A stretch of DNA of 64,000 nt from Clostridia bacterium (GCA_017507215.1 JAFWBI010000007.1:29760-93759), one strand, 5' to 3'. Numbered from the stretch's first letter, positions 8,601 through 16,550 are shown. Numbers and translations are program-made. The notes: generated by a model not told the origin, from the sequence alone.

Positions 8601-9301
8601 ATTCAAAATATAATTCAGCCGGATGTTTGGTTGGATATTTGTCATCATCAAATATCAAAAGTTGCTATGCAATTGGTGATATTTCAGTTGAAAACACTAG
8701 AACTGATTATGAAAACTATGTTGGTGGATTAATTGGAAAATCAAATTCTTCAAACATCTCAAATTGTTATACAATGGTTGGTGTGAGTGATAAATTTACT
8801 GGACAAATTTCAACTGGTTGCAAACCTTATGCAGGTGGATTGATAGGATATGACACTTCTTCAACAATCTCAAATTGTTATGCTGCAGGCACTGTTTATT
8901 CACATGGCCAAGAAGGAATTGGTGGCAGTGATATTTATTCTGGTGGATTAATAGGAAATGCTTCGTCTTCAATTATTATCAACTGTTTTGCAACTGGAAG
9001 TGTGACTTCATATGTTTCAAATTCAAATGCAAGACAAGATAGAACATATGCAGGTGGTTTGGTTGGTTATTCGTCAAATGTGACAATTACAAATTGTTTA
9101 AGATATGAAAATCAAGAAATTAGTGCATCTAGTGCAAATAAGACAGGCAGTTCAAGTGGGATTGTTGCAACAATCAACACTGAAGGCGTGAGTGCTTCAT
9201 TGGAAGAAATTTGGGCATTTGTGAAAGAGAATTTTGATGATGAAGTTTGGAATTTATTTGATGACAAAAACCCAACTTTGAAGTTTGAAGAAAGCGAATA
9301 A
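5651..9301 (+). CDS. Large membrane-anchored surface protein with InlB-B and GLUG repeats
   Basis: This 1216-residue protein has a positively charged start and one membrane segment at about residues 18-42, then an extracellular part. Four Listeria-Bacteroides type (InlB B, Flg_new) repeats occupy about 135-420; each has a NGG turn and ends YAKW, WAGW or similar. Two Ig-like modules follow at about 425-590. From about 650 to the end there are many GLUG-type repeats of the form GGLVGYSSS followed by NCYATGDV. No LPXTG sorting signal or C-terminal membrane segment is visible, so anchoring is by the N-terminal helix. The repeats suggest adhesion or host-surface contact. AAAGGAG precedes the ATG. 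It is followed by a bidirectional terminator. Confidence 0.88.
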   Translation: MNDKANEKTQSKNNRKKIIVSISVALAVVLISLVSALCYVFVPRNPKIESSSVLDIDPETKVATCVVDNETEMFSFDGVIKVPKNNDWFLYKDIEGVDEIKTKQVELEPGDNTFYLMVENSAGKKEFYVVTIRRKPLYEVTFNTNGGSLINAQEIEEGLTVELSEIPTKKGYTFAGWFVDEDLTTEFEANSVVANDLILYAKWNVVDYSITYHLNGGTNSELNPQTYTINDEIIFAEPTKTDSLFIGWFADSDLTNPITKIETETTGNVEIWAGWYHEKCFVSFDANGGEVETNEMLVNKNEYCVLPVPTNAGHEFAGWYNGKELLTDIHGNTLRSIGENEVLNLTAHWDDTSTVTFETNGGTPVAELSFITGSDIILPANPTKYGYVFDGWFYDNGYFLEELKETTVMLNKNIILYAKWVDYTFEIKHSNKVAISVNDTLSSALFEAIAIDNAGNTFAVSVENLTGTQNAGDVIEIKFTANGLYGEIVTETIKNVKVYENIEITYNREELFIYESEQFEDFVVATDEFEEDAEIVVQIVDGEFAAGNVVTINVTATDVAGNTKQKQFTLDVLSTSQVYVSMFDEVNDLKFDYEIIETNQDFELGESYVIYDDSSKIYTDAEGKSILQFEGKGYRKVYVDNSRAIKTVEHLKAISGATLDGKIVLLDNIDLNGEEWQPIVEFKNGIFNGNGFVVSNFKITTGRQWNGFFGIISNSTIEKLGLENFVIDNEYKSGCDVGGLVGEVKSSTTIKNCYSTGSISISGDYNYFYIGGLIGEIFGSNVNITNSYATGDVEIFVTQRSAFAGGLVGYSSSTFEILNCYATGDVSAESEQSYAYAGGLVGHTSNSTKSATIKNSYATGEISAVNTDLTGSTYIGRLYASGNPEVVGCYELMGAIKINAKEDLTKYSNYTSVVESFELMSDIDLEGAEWIPINLLGGSFNGNGFVISNFKITTGRQWNGFFSSVSNSTIKNLGLESFTINYEYSKYNSAGCLVGYLSSSNIKSCYAIGDISVENTRTDYENYVGGLIGKSNSSNISNCYTMVGVSDKFTGQISTGCKPYAGGLIGYDTSSTISNCYAAGTVYSHGQEGIGGSDIYSGGLIGNASSSIIINCFATGSVTSYVSNSNARQDRTYAGGLVGYSSNVTITNCLRYENQEISASSANKTGSSSGIVATINTEGVSASLEEIWAFVKENFDDEVWNLFDDKNPTLKFEESE
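7708..7776 (+). repeat. 69-base intragenic duplication, copy 1
   Basis: This stretch is nearly identical to 8467-8535, with two differences over 69 bases. It encodes the segment beginning FNGNGFVVSNFK in the surface protein. Such identity at third codon positions indicates a recent duplication or gene conversion. Confidence 0.9.
8467..8535 (+). repeat. 69-base intragenic duplication, copy 2
   Basis: Second copy of the element at 7708-7776, in the same reading frame and 759 bases further on. 759 is a multiple of three, so recombination between the copies would delete or duplicate 253 residues without a frameshift. Confidence 0.9.
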
Positions 9302-9310
9302 AATTTAATA

Positions 9311-9348
9311 TAAAAAGAAAAACACCAACGGTTGTTGGTGTTTTTTTA
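9311..9348. terminator. Bidirectional terminator between convergent genes
   Basis: Stem AACACCAAC / GTTGGTGTT with a four-base loop. It has a T run on the plus side and an A-rich flank on the other, so it can end both the surface protein gene and the glgBA operon. Confidence 0.88.
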
Positions 9349-9357
9349 TGGTGTTTA

Positions 9358-10794
9358 TTATAAATCTTCGTAAAGCTCAATATATTTATCGGCACAGTCT
9401 TTGATGTCAAAACTTTCGTCCATCACTTGTGCGATATAGCCATTGAGTCTTTCTTTGTTTTCAAAATGACGAAGTGTTCTATTGATTAGGTCGGTGAGTG
9501 TGGTTGCATCATAGTCATTGAATGTGTAGCCGTTTCCACCTTGATATCTAAAGTCGGTGAAGTTGTCTTTTAAACCACCGGTTTCAAACACGATTGGAAG
9601 AGCGCCATATTTGTTTGCGATGAGTGGGCAAAGACCACAAGGTTCAACACTTGAAATGTTAAACAAGAAGTCTGTTCCAGCGTAAATCTTTTTAACAAAA
9701 TGGTTGTCATAACCGAATTTGATTTTTACATTGTTTGGATACTTATCGTTTAAATATTTCATATAGTTTTGATATTCAGGGCTGCCACCACCGATTCCAA
9801 CAAATTGAAGTTTGTTTTCTTCAAGATAAGGTTCAATAACTTGTCTTAAAAGCTCGATGCCTTTGTTCACGCCCATATATCCAACATAAGCATAAACCGG
9901 AATATTTGCGTCAACTGGAAGACCAAGTTCTTCTTGAAGTTTGAGCTTGTTTTCGCCGCGTTTGTCAAGATTATCTTTGTCGTAGGTCACATAAACATTT
10001 GGGTCGGTTGCTGGGTTGTAATATTCATAGTCGATGCCATTGATGATGCCGTGAACTTTGTAGCTCACGCTTTCAAGAATGCCTTGAAGACCGTTTCCTT
10101 GTTCGCTGTGCATAATTTCGTCTTTATAGGTTTCGCTTACAGCAACGATTGAATCTGAGCACATAATGCTTGCTTTCATAATGTTTGCTCTGCCAAAAAA
10201 GTCGAAAAGATAGGCAAATTTGTCGTCAACATTCAAAAGGTCTTTAACGATATTAAAGTCTGCGATTCCTTGATAGGTTAAGTTGTGAATGTTGAGAACG
10301 GTTTTGATATGTTCATATTTTGGGTTTTGCCATTCTAAGATTTTTAAGAATGTGCAGACCATGCTTGATTGCCAGTCGTTTGTGTGAATGATGTCAGGGA
10401 AGAAGTTTACAAGTGGAAGAATATCAAGCACAGCTTTGCTGAAAAAGCTGAATCTTTCAACGTCGTCAGGGTAGCCCAAAAGGTTTTCTCTTTCGAAATA
10501 TTGCTTGTTGTCAATGAAATAATAGGTTATTCCATTAAACTCATATTCATAAATTCCACAGTATTCTTTTCTCCAAGAAAGCTCAACGGTTCTTTCACCA
10601 ATAAGTTTAAAGCCTTCTCTATATTTTTCAGGAATCTTTGAATAGAGTGGCAAAATAACACGAGCATTGATTTTGCCAGATTTATTCAAATATTTTGGAA
10701 GGGCATAGCACATGTCTGCAACCCCACCATTTGCGCAAAATGGAATACATTCTGCACTTACAAATAAAACGTCAAGTTTGGTTTTTTCGTCCAT
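9358..10794 (-). CDS. glgA: Glycogen synthase (ADP-glucose type)
   Basis: This GT5 enzyme transfers glucose from ADP-glucose to the non-reducing end of glycogen. The protein has 478 residues, the usual length. The N-terminal starch synthase domain begins at DVLFVSAECIPF, and the C-terminal GT-B domain contains EPCGLCPLIANKYGALPIV. The nucleotide-binding loop normally reading KTGGL is ANGGV here, so the conserved Lys is Ala21. The rest of the active-site region looks intact. It lies nine bases downstream of glgB in one operon. No ADP-glucose pyrophosphorylase gene is in the window. Confidence 0.93.
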   Translation of the reverse strand: MDEKTKLDVLFVSAECIPFCANGGVADMCYALPKYLNKSGKINARVILPLYSKIPEKYREGFKLIGERTVELSWRKEYCGIYEYEFNGITYYFIDNKQYFERENLLGYPDDVERFSFFSKAVLDILPLVNFFPDIIHTNDWQSSMVCTFLKILEWQNPKYEHIKTVLNIHNLTYQGIADFNIVKDLLNVDDKFAYLFDFFGRANIMKASIMCSDSIVAVSETYKDEIMHSEQGNGLQGILESVSYKVHGIINGIDYEYYNPATDPNVYVTYDKDNLDKRGENKLKLQEELGLPVDANIPVYAYVGYMGVNKGIELLRQVIEPYLEENKLQFVGIGGGSPEYQNYMKYLNDKYPNNVKIKFGYDNHFVKKIYAGTDFLFNISSVEPCGLCPLIANKYGALPIVFETGGLKDNFTDFRYQGGNGYTFNDYDATTLTDLINRTLRHFENKERLNGYIAQVMDESFDIKDCADKYIELYEDL

Positions 10795-10803
10795 AAATCC
10801 TCT

Positions 10804-12696
10804 CTAATTTTTTTGAACCTTGCGAATAAGCAAGCTTGTGTTTGCTGGAATATTCAAACGAATTGCGTGAGCTTTTCCATTTTTGTTCATAATGCTTGAG
10901 TGAATAAGCTCGTTGTGTTCGTCAGTTCCACCAAAAAGTTCATCATCTGTTGTGAAGATTTCTTCATAAGTTCCACTTTCGTCAACGCCGATAACATAGT
11001 CGGTGATTCTAAATGGAGAGAAATTACTCACACAATATAGATAATTTCTGTTCTTGTCATAACGTTTAAACACGCAAACGCAGTTTAAATTGTCATCTTT
11101 AACAACCCATTCAAAACCTGATTTGTCGAAGTCAATTTCATACATTTCAGGGGTGTTGATGTAAAGGTGGTTGAGTGATGAAATGAATTTGCTGAGTTTT
11201 TTGTTGTTTTGAGCTTTCAAAAGTTTCCAGTTAATTGGCTCGTCGTGTGTCCACTCTGTGATTTGACCGAATTCGCTGCCCATGAATGAAAGCTTTTTGC
11301 CAGGGTGCATAAACATATAAAGATAGAATGCACGGCAAAGGTCAATTTTGGTTTTCATGTCATCGCCGTTCATCTTTTTGATGAGTGAGTGACGACCGTT
11401 TGCAACTTCGTCATGGTCAACAGGCAAGATGAAGTTTTCATCAAAACAATAATCAAGAGTGTGAGTCAAAATCTTGTGATGATATTTTCTAAAGTGTGGG
11501 TCCATTGAAGTATATTCCCAAATATCGTTCATCCAACCAACATTCCACTTAAAGTTGAAACCGAGTCCACCGATTGTTGTTGGTTTTGTAACCATTGGCC
11601 AAGAAGAAACTTCTTCGGCAATCATGAGTGCATTAGGGAACTCGCTGAAGATGCAGTTGTTTAAATTCTTCAAAAACTCAACACCTGCATAGTTGATGTT
11701 GTTTCCGTTGACGTTAGGAATCCACTCGTCAGGGTTTCTGCAGAAATCGAGATATAAAATCGCAACGCAAGCATCAACTCTGATTCCGTCAAAGTGATAT
11801 TTTCTCATATAGAAAAGAGCACTTGCAAGCAAGAATTGAGTTACATATGGGTCTTCATAGTCAAACATTCTGGTTGTCCAAGCAAGTTGATATTTTCTGT
11901 CCCACTTTGGGCTTTCGTAAAGTGATTCGCCGTCCCAGTCCATAAGTCCAAATTCGTGGAAATCGAAGTGGGCAGGAACCCAGTCTAAAATTACGCCAAT
12001 TCCAGCTTCGTGGCACTTGTCAATGAAATACATAAAATCTTTTGGTTTGCCATATCTGCTTGTGATTGCGTAATAGCCTTGAACTTGATATCCCCAAGAA
12101 ATATCTCTAGGGAACTCTGAAAGTGGCAAGAGTTCAATGTGGGTGTATCCCATTTTTTTAACGTATGGAATGAGTGATGTTGCAAGTTCACGGTAGGTGT
12201 AAAAACTGCCGTCTGCATGGCGTTTCCACGAAAGAAGACACACTTCATAAATGTTCATAGGTGTATCTAAGTGGTTTTTTTGTTCAAATTTTTCAAAATA
12301 TTTTGAATCTTTCCATTTATAACCATCAAGGTCATAAATGTATGATGCAAAGTCGCCATCATGTGTTACGTTTTGACCATAAAAAGCATATGGGTCAGCT
12401 TTCACAACTTCTTTGTCGTTTTTGTCAACAACGATATATTTATATTTTTGAAGGTTTTTAGCCTTTTCAACAAAAACTTCCCACACATTTGAATTTTTGA
12501 TTCGCTTTAGTGGGTGAGATTCTTTGTCCCAGTTGTTGAAATCGCCAACAACAAAAATTTCTTTTGCTTTTGGAGCGTAAACCCTGAAGTAAACACCCGG
12601 CTTTCCGTTTTTTCTTCCAAAATGGCTGCCCAAATATTCATAAACTTTTAAATCTTTGCCATTTTGTATGTTTGAAATTCTTTCTTCTGTCTTCAT
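10804..12696 (-). CDS. glgB: 1,4-alpha-glucan branching enzyme
   Basis: This GH13 enzyme makes the alpha-1,6 branches of glycogen. The protein has 630 residues. A CBM48 domain lies at about 20-125 (VYAPKAKEIFVVGDFNNW) and the catalytic barrel at about 150-500. Catalytic residues are the nucleophile Asp308 in GIRVDAC, the acid/base Glu361 in MIAEEVSS, and Asp429 in LPVDHDEV. The last motif is usually LPLSHDEV in this family, so VDH is a variant. It is first in the glgBA operon, with a perfect promoter upstream and AAGGAG 12 bases before the ATG, a rather long spacing. Confidence 0.96.
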   Translation of the reverse strand: MKTEERISNIQNGKDLKVYEYLGSHFGRKNGKPGVYFRVYAPKAKEIFVVGDFNNWDKESHPLKRIKNSNVWEVFVEKAKNLQKYKYIVVDKNDKEVVKADPYAFYGQNVTHDGDFASYIYDLDGYKWKDSKYFEKFEQKNHLDTPMNIYEVCLLSWKRHADGSFYTYRELATSLIPYVKKMGYTHIELLPLSEFPRDISWGYQVQGYYAITSRYGKPKDFMYFIDKCHEAGIGVILDWVPAHFDFHEFGLMDWDGESLYESPKWDRKYQLAWTTRMFDYEDPYVTQFLLASALFYMRKYHFDGIRVDACVAILYLDFCRNPDEWIPNVNGNNINYAGVEFLKNLNNCIFSEFPNALMIAEEVSSWPMVTKPTTIGGLGFNFKWNVGWMNDIWEYTSMDPHFRKYHHKILTHTLDYCFDENFILPVDHDEVANGRHSLIKKMNGDDMKTKIDLCRAFYLYMFMHPGKKLSFMGSEFGQITEWTHDEPINWKLLKAQNNKKLSKFISSLNHLYINTPEMYEIDFDKSGFEWVVKDDNLNCVCVFKRYDKNRNYLYCVSNFSPFRITDYVIGVDESGTYEEIFTTDDELFGGTDEHNELIHSSIMNKNGKAHAIRLNIPANTSLLIRKVQKN

Positions 12697-12734
12697 AAAA
12701 TCGCGAGACTCCTTGAATTATTTAAAACAAGAAA

Positions 12735-12763
12735 ATTATAACAAATATATAGTGTATTGTCAA
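12735..12763 (-). promoter_or_regulatory. Consensus promoter of glgBA
   Basis: Read on the minus strand: TTGACA (12763-12758), a 17-base spacer, then TATAAT (12740-12735). Both hexamers match the sigma-70/SigA consensus perfectly. Confidence 0.88.
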
Positions 12764-12853
12764 ACCACAGCATAACCACAATGCTAATTTCGGGGGACAA
12801 ATGAGCAAAATTTGTATATATTTGTTAAAAATAAAAAATCATATGGATTTTAC

Positions 12854-12881
12854 TTGTTTTTTAATGAAATTAAAATATAAT
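12854..12881 (+). promoter_or_regulatory. Probable promoter of the FtsK-gamma gene
   Basis: TTGTTT, 16 bases, then TATAAT. The 253-base gap 12697-12949 holds this and the divergent glgBA promoter; nothing else was recognised there. Confidence 0.55.
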
Positions 12882-12949
12882 CTTCAAATCCTTTTTTTGG
12901 TATATGGCGTATGTTATCATGAAGTTATAAATTAAAAAGGAGAAAAATT

Positions 12950-13210
12950 ATGAAATTAAAAAATGTTGAAGAAATGAAAAATTTTGATAATTATTTCAAA
13001 GCGGCAGTGATGCTAACAATGTGTAACGGTTGTGTGTCTGCTGCGTTGTTGCAAAGAAAGTTTGCAATTGGCTATTCAAGAGCTGCGAGAATAGTTGATG
13101 CTATGGAAGATTGTGGTTTTGTTGCACCATTAGACAGTGAAAAAAGACGCAAAGCACTCATAACACCTGAAAAGTTTGAAGAAATTTTTGGTGAAAAGTT
13201 TGAAGTGTAA
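12950..13210 (+). CDS. Stand-alone FtsK gamma-domain (winged helix) protein
   Basis: This 86-residue protein corresponds to the C-terminal gamma domain of FtsK/SpoIIIE. The stretch VSAALLQRKFAIGYSRAARI matches the recognition-helix region of that family closely. In FtsK the gamma domain reads the polar KOPS/SRS octamers and contacts XerD, and is joined to the motor domain. Here no motor is present, and the frame is closed by an ATG with AAGGAG upstream and a normal stop. It may be a DNA-binding regulator that reuses the domain, or an accessory of chromosome segregation. Confidence 0.85.
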   Translation: MKLKNVEEMKNFDNYFKAAVMLTMCNGCVSAALLQRKFAIGYSRAARIVDAMEDCGFVAPLDSEKRRKALITPEKFEEIFGEKFEV

Positions 13211-13268
13211 GAAGATTAAATAAGTTTGCGTTTGCTGGGCTAAAAAAGATGATTTTTTGAGTGTGATT

Positions 13269-13277
13269 TGGTATACT
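13269..13277 (+). promoter_or_regulatory. Extended -10 promoter of exodeoxyribonuclease III
   Basis: TGGTATACT is an extended -10 element without a good -35. The same TTTGGTATACT string occurs before the zinc-ribbon gene near 33109. Confidence 0.55.
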
Positions 13278-13294
13278 TTTTCTAGGAGATTTTT

Positions 13295-14044
13295 ATGAAA
13301 ATTATCAGTTGGAACACAAACGGGCTTCGTGCTTGCAAAGAAAAGGGATTTGATGAGTTTTTTGAAACTGAAGATGCAGACATTTTTTGCGTTCAAGAAA
13401 CCAAAATGCAAGAAGGTCAAGCAGACCTTAAAAAGAAAGGGTATCATTTATTTATGAGCTCTGCAGAAAAGAAAGGGTATAGTGGAACGCTTATCTATTC
13501 AAAAAAAGAGCCAATTTCTGTGGTTTTTGGCATCAATGAAAAATATAACGACGAAGGCAGAGTTATCACCCTTGAATTTGAAGATTTTTATATGGTTAAT
13601 GCCTATGTTCCAAACTCTCAAGAAGAGCTTAAACGCCTTGACTATCGCATGGTTTTTGAAGACGATATTAGAAAATATTTAAACTCGCTCAGCAAAAACA
13701 AAACAGTCATCTACACCGGTGACCTTAATGTTGCGCACACAGAAATCGACATCAAAAATGCCAAATCAAACGAGAGAAATGCAGGTTTCACTATTGAAGA
13801 GAGAACAAAGATGACGGAACTTTTGGAATCTGGCTTTGTTGATTCGTTTAGATATTTATATCCAAACAAAATCGAATATTCTTGGTGGAGCTATCGCTTT
13901 CAGGCAAGGGCAAAAAATGTGGGTTGGCGTCTTGATTATTTCATTGTTTCAGAAAATGCAAAAAATAAGATTCGCGATTCAAAGATTTACACATCTGTTC
14001 TTGGCAGTGACCATGCTCCAATCGGGCTTGAAATTGAATTGTAA
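13295..14044 (+). CDS. xth: Exodeoxyribonuclease III (AP endonuclease)
   Basis: This enzyme cuts at abasic sites and degrades DNA 3'-5' during base excision repair. The protein has 249 residues, the normal length. Family motifs are WNTNG at 6-10, the metal ligand Glu35 in VQETKMQ, YTGDLNVAH in the middle, and GSDHAPI near the C-terminus with the catalytic His. WRLDYF marks the DNA-binding region. AGGAGA precedes the ATG. The uracil-DNA glycosylase at 29220 would supply abasic substrates, although the two genes are not linked. Confidence 0.96.
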   Translation: MKIISWNTNGLRACKEKGFDEFFETEDADIFCVQETKMQEGQADLKKKGYHLFMSSAEKKGYSGTLIYSKKEPISVVFGINEKYNDEGRVITLEFEDFYMVNAYVPNSQEELKRLDYRMVFEDDIRKYLNSLSKNKTVIYTGDLNVAHTEIDIKNAKSNERNAGFTIEERTKMTELLESGFVDSFRYLYPNKIEYSWWSYRFQARAKNVGWRLDYFIVSENAKNKIRDSKIYTSVLGSDHAPIGLEIEL

Positions 14045-14074
14045 ATAAAAGCAGAATAAATCTGATAAAAAAGA

Positions 14075-14103
14075 TTGAAAATTTAAAAGTTTAGTGATAT
14101 AAT
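14075..14103 (+). promoter_or_regulatory. Promoter of the metK riboswitch transcript
   Basis: TTGAAA, 17 bases, TATAAT. Transcription would start near 14110, just before the riboswitch fold. Confidence 0.8.
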
Positions 14104-14114
14104 ACGTGTATTCC

Positions 14115-14236
14115 ATAAAGAGTGTGCGAGGGACAGCCCCGTCGACCACACAGCAACCTAGCTTTCGCCAAGGTGCTAAAGGCTGACCGATGGTTCGAGT
14201 TTTAAATTGAGTCCGTCGGATTACGACGGATTTTTT
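14115..14236 (+). promoter_or_regulatory. SAM riboswitch (SAM-I / SAM-I-IV clan) controlling metK
   Basis: The leader contains the SAM-clan core: GTGTG...CACAC as P2, GGGACAGCCCCGTCGACC in the P2 loop region, AGCAACC, and AAGGTGCTAAA. Downstream of that the sequence does not show the canonical SAM-I ending AAGATGAGAG, and instead reads GGCTGACCGATGG. I therefore favour the variant SAM-I/IV type. A terminator hairpin closes the leader at 14212-14236, so high SAM should stop transcription before metK. Confidence 0.87.
14212..14236 (+). terminator. Riboswitch expression-platform terminator
   Basis: Stem TCCGTCG / CGACGGA with a five-base loop and six T. It lies between the SAM aptamer and metK. 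Confidence 0.85.
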
Positions 14237-14278
14237 AATGCCTGAAATTATGGAAAAACAAAAGATTTAGGAGAGATT

Positions 14279-15367
14279 ATGAGAAAAATTATTACAAGTG
14301 AATCCGTGAATATCGGACACCCAGACAAAACTTGTGACACCATTGCAGACGCAATTTTAGATGCTGCTCTTGCAGGTGACCCACATTCACAAATGGCTGT
14401 TGAATGTGCAATCAAAAATGACAAATTGTTTATTTATGGTGAAGCAACAACAAAATCAGAAATTGATTATGAAAAAATCGGCAGAGAAGTTTTGAAAGAA
14501 ATTGGCTATGAAAACGAGTTTCAAGTTATCAAAGAAATTTCTATTCAAAGCCCAGACATCGCACAAGCTGTTATTGGCGAAGAAGAACTCAAAGCTAATG
14601 ACCAAGGTATGGTTTATGGTTACGCTTCAAACGAAACTGCTGAATTTATGCCACTTCCAATCATCGTTGCTCACAAGCTTATGAAGAAGTATGATGAATA
14701 TAGAAGAACAACTTCTTGTTATTATGCAGATGCAAAAAGCCAAGTTTCAATCGAATATGAAGATGAAAAGCCAGTTGCAATCGCAACAGTTTTGGTTAGT
14801 GTTTCTCACAGTGACGAGCTTGAAACTGAACAAATTCAAAAAGACGTTAAAGAAAACGTTATCGACCCAGTTTTAAAAGAATATGCTGAGTTTGACCAAT
14901 CAAACACAAAATTCTTAATCAACACCAGTGGAAAGTTTACCATTTGGGGAAGCTTTGGCGACAGTGGTTGTGTTGGAAGAAAAATTATTGTTGACACCTA
15001 TGGTGGCGTGGGCAGAGTTGGTGGTGGTTGCTTCAGCTCTAAAAACGCAACAAAAGTTGACAGAAGTGCTTGTTATTACGCAAGATATGTTGCAAAGAAT
15101 ATTGTTGCACATGGTCTTGCTGACAAGTGTGAAATTCAAGCAAGTTATGCAATTGGTATTGCTGAACCAGTGAGCCTATATGTTGAAACATTCGGCACAA
15201 ACAAAGTTTCAATGGAAGAAATTTTGGAATATGTAAACAACAACTTCAGCTTCAGACTTTCAAACATCATTAACGAGCTTGATTTGCTCAGACCAATCTA
15301 TAAGCAAACAGCTTGCTTTGGCCACTTTGGAAGAAATGAATTTCCTTGGGAACAAATCAAAGACTAA
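14279..15367 (+). CDS. metK: S-adenosylmethionine synthetase, divergent short form
   Basis: This enzyme forms SAM from ATP and methionine. The protein has 362 residues, against about 390-400 usually. GHPDK at 13-17 is intact, as are YASNETAEFMPLPI and the phosphate-binding TKVDRSACYYARYVAKN. Several usually invariant strings differ: the GGP loop is WGS, the GLTGRK loop is GCVGRK, and HGGGAFSGKD is VGGGCFSSKN. Key Lys and Asp residues are kept, so activity is expected. The upstream SAM riboswitch supports the assignment. GGAGAG precedes the ATG and a strong terminator follows. Confidence 0.95.
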   Translation: MRKIITSESVNIGHPDKTCDTIADAILDAALAGDPHSQMAVECAIKNDKLFIYGEATTKSEIDYEKIGREVLKEIGYENEFQVIKEISIQSPDIAQAVIGEEELKANDQGMVYGYASNETAEFMPLPIIVAHKLMKKYDEYRRTTSCYYADAKSQVSIEYEDEKPVAIATVLVSVSHSDELETEQIQKDVKENVIDPVLKEYAEFDQSNTKFLINTSGKFTIWGSFGDSGCVGRKIIVDTYGGVGRVGGGCFSSKNATKVDRSACYYARYVAKNIVAHGLADKCEIQASYAIGIAEPVSLYVETFGTNKVSMEEILEYVNNNFSFRLSNIINELDLLRPIYKQTACFGHFGRNEFPWEQIKD

Positions 15368-15380
15368 GTTCAAACGCTTT

Positions 15381-15412
15381 AAAGATGGGTATTTTTACCC
15401 ATCTTTTTATTT
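15381..15412 (+). terminator. Rho-independent terminator after metK
   Basis: Stem AAAGATGGGTA / TACCCATCTTT with a four-base T loop, then a T-rich tail. Confidence 0.9.
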
Positions 15413-15415
15413 TGT

Positions 15416-15444
15416 TTGACAAATTTTCAGTGTGTGTTTAAAAT
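15416..15444 (+). promoter_or_regulatory. Promoter of the PHP phosphoesterase gene
   Basis: TTGACA, 17 bases, TAAAAT. It begins directly after the metK terminator. Confidence 0.78.
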
Positions 15445-15463
15445 TTTGAATAGGAGAGATTTT

Positions 15464-16330
15464 ATGATTGATTTGCATATGCACACAACTTGTTCAGACG
15501 GAACTGATAGCGTTGAAAAACTCATTGACAACGTCATCTTAGAAGGGGTGACATTTTTTTCAATCACAGACCACGACACAGCAAAAGCGTGCAGAAAAAT
15601 CTTAAAAAGTGAAGAGCTCAAACAGAAAATCAAAGATGCAAACATAGCGTTTGTTCCAGGAATTGAGTATAGCTGCATTTACAAGGGCAGAAAAGTGCAT
15701 ATTTTGGCATATGACATTGACCCAAATTCTGACGAAGTTCGAGATTTTGAAAAAAGACTTAAACTTTTGATGAAGGAAAAAGATATATATAGATTCAAGG
15801 CGATTGAAGATGCAGGGTTCAAGTTTTCAGAGCAGTCTATGGAATTTTTGAACAGCAGAATCAATATAAGAACTCCAGATGTTGCAAACTGTTTGAAAAA
15901 TGACGGTTTTTTTGAAGATATTGAAGATGCTCACGTGTTCTTAAAATCTATCAAATATCCAAGAGATTATTTGTTTGATGCGATTGAAGTTATTTCTGAA
16001 ATGTCAAAAGCAGGTGCAAAAGTGGTTTGGGCACACTCAATTTATGGAGTGAAACAAAGGCATATTCCATTTGAGCAGGTGGACGATTTTGTTTGTGACT
16101 TCAAGAAATTTGGGCTTTCAGGCTTAGAGTGTTATTATTCACTTTATGATGAAAATGAAATTGCAGAACTTGTTAAAATTGCAAAAAAACATGGGCTTTT
16201 TGTGACTTGTGGCTCAGATTATCATGGCAAGAACAAAAAGATAAAACTGCTCGAGAGAAGTGTTGATGGCACAAAAGTTCCTGAAGATGAAATCAAAATT
16301 ATCAAAACATTTAAAAATGTAATCAAATGA
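15464..16330 (+). CDS. PHP-domain phosphoesterase (YciV / RNase AM-like)
   Basis: This 288-residue protein starts with the PHP metal motif, HMHTTCSDGT, followed by ITDHDT. Later metal ligands include the His in VWAHSIYG and the CGSDYHGKNK motif. Characterised relatives are 3',5'-nucleoside bisphosphate phosphatases and the 5'-3' trimming RNase AM. The ATG at 15464 is chosen because of AGGAGA upstream and because it lies downstream of the promoter; an in-frame alternative start at 15416 would be inside the -35 box. It is a single-gene unit closed by a terminator. Confidence 0.88.
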   Translation: MIDLHMHTTCSDGTDSVEKLIDNVILEGVTFFSITDHDTAKACRKILKSEELKQKIKDANIAFVPGIEYSCIYKGRKVHILAYDIDPNSDEVRDFEKRLKLLMKEKDIYRFKAIEDAGFKFSEQSMEFLNSRINIRTPDVANCLKNDGFFEDIEDAHVFLKSIKYPRDYLFDAIEVISEMSKAGAKVVWAHSIYGVKQRHIPFEQVDDFVCDFKKFGLSGLECYYSLYDENEIAELVKIAKKHGLFVTCGSDYHGKNKKIKLLERSVDGTKVPEDEIKIIKTFKNVIK

Positions 16331-16350
16331 TGAGTTTGTTTAATATAATA

Positions 16351-16379
16351 AGTACTGAGATTATTCTCAGTGCTTTTTT
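16351..16379 (+). terminator. Rho-independent terminator
   Basis: Stem AGTACTGAGA / TCTCAGTGCT (one G-U) with a four-base loop, then six T. Confidence 0.87.
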
Positions 16380-16417
16380 GTTTGAAAAAAATATTGTAAA
16401 TTTTGAAAAATTGGGTA

Positions 16418-16446
16418 TTGACAAACATTATAACTTATGATAGAAT
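16418..16446 (+). promoter_or_regulatory. Promoter with a GAAA-tetraloop leader
   Basis: TTGACA, 17 bases, TAGAAT. The predicted transcript begins with a GTGAAA-GAAA-TTTCAC hairpin at 16454-16469, and the ATG is about 98 bases downstream. Confidence 0.8.
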
Positions 16447-16550
16447 AACTGTAGTGAAAGAAATTTCACATTAAAAATGCAAAAAATTAAACAAAAATGT
16501 TGAAAATTTTACATTTGGAAAGTGAAATTTTTAAAAGGGGGAAATTAAAA

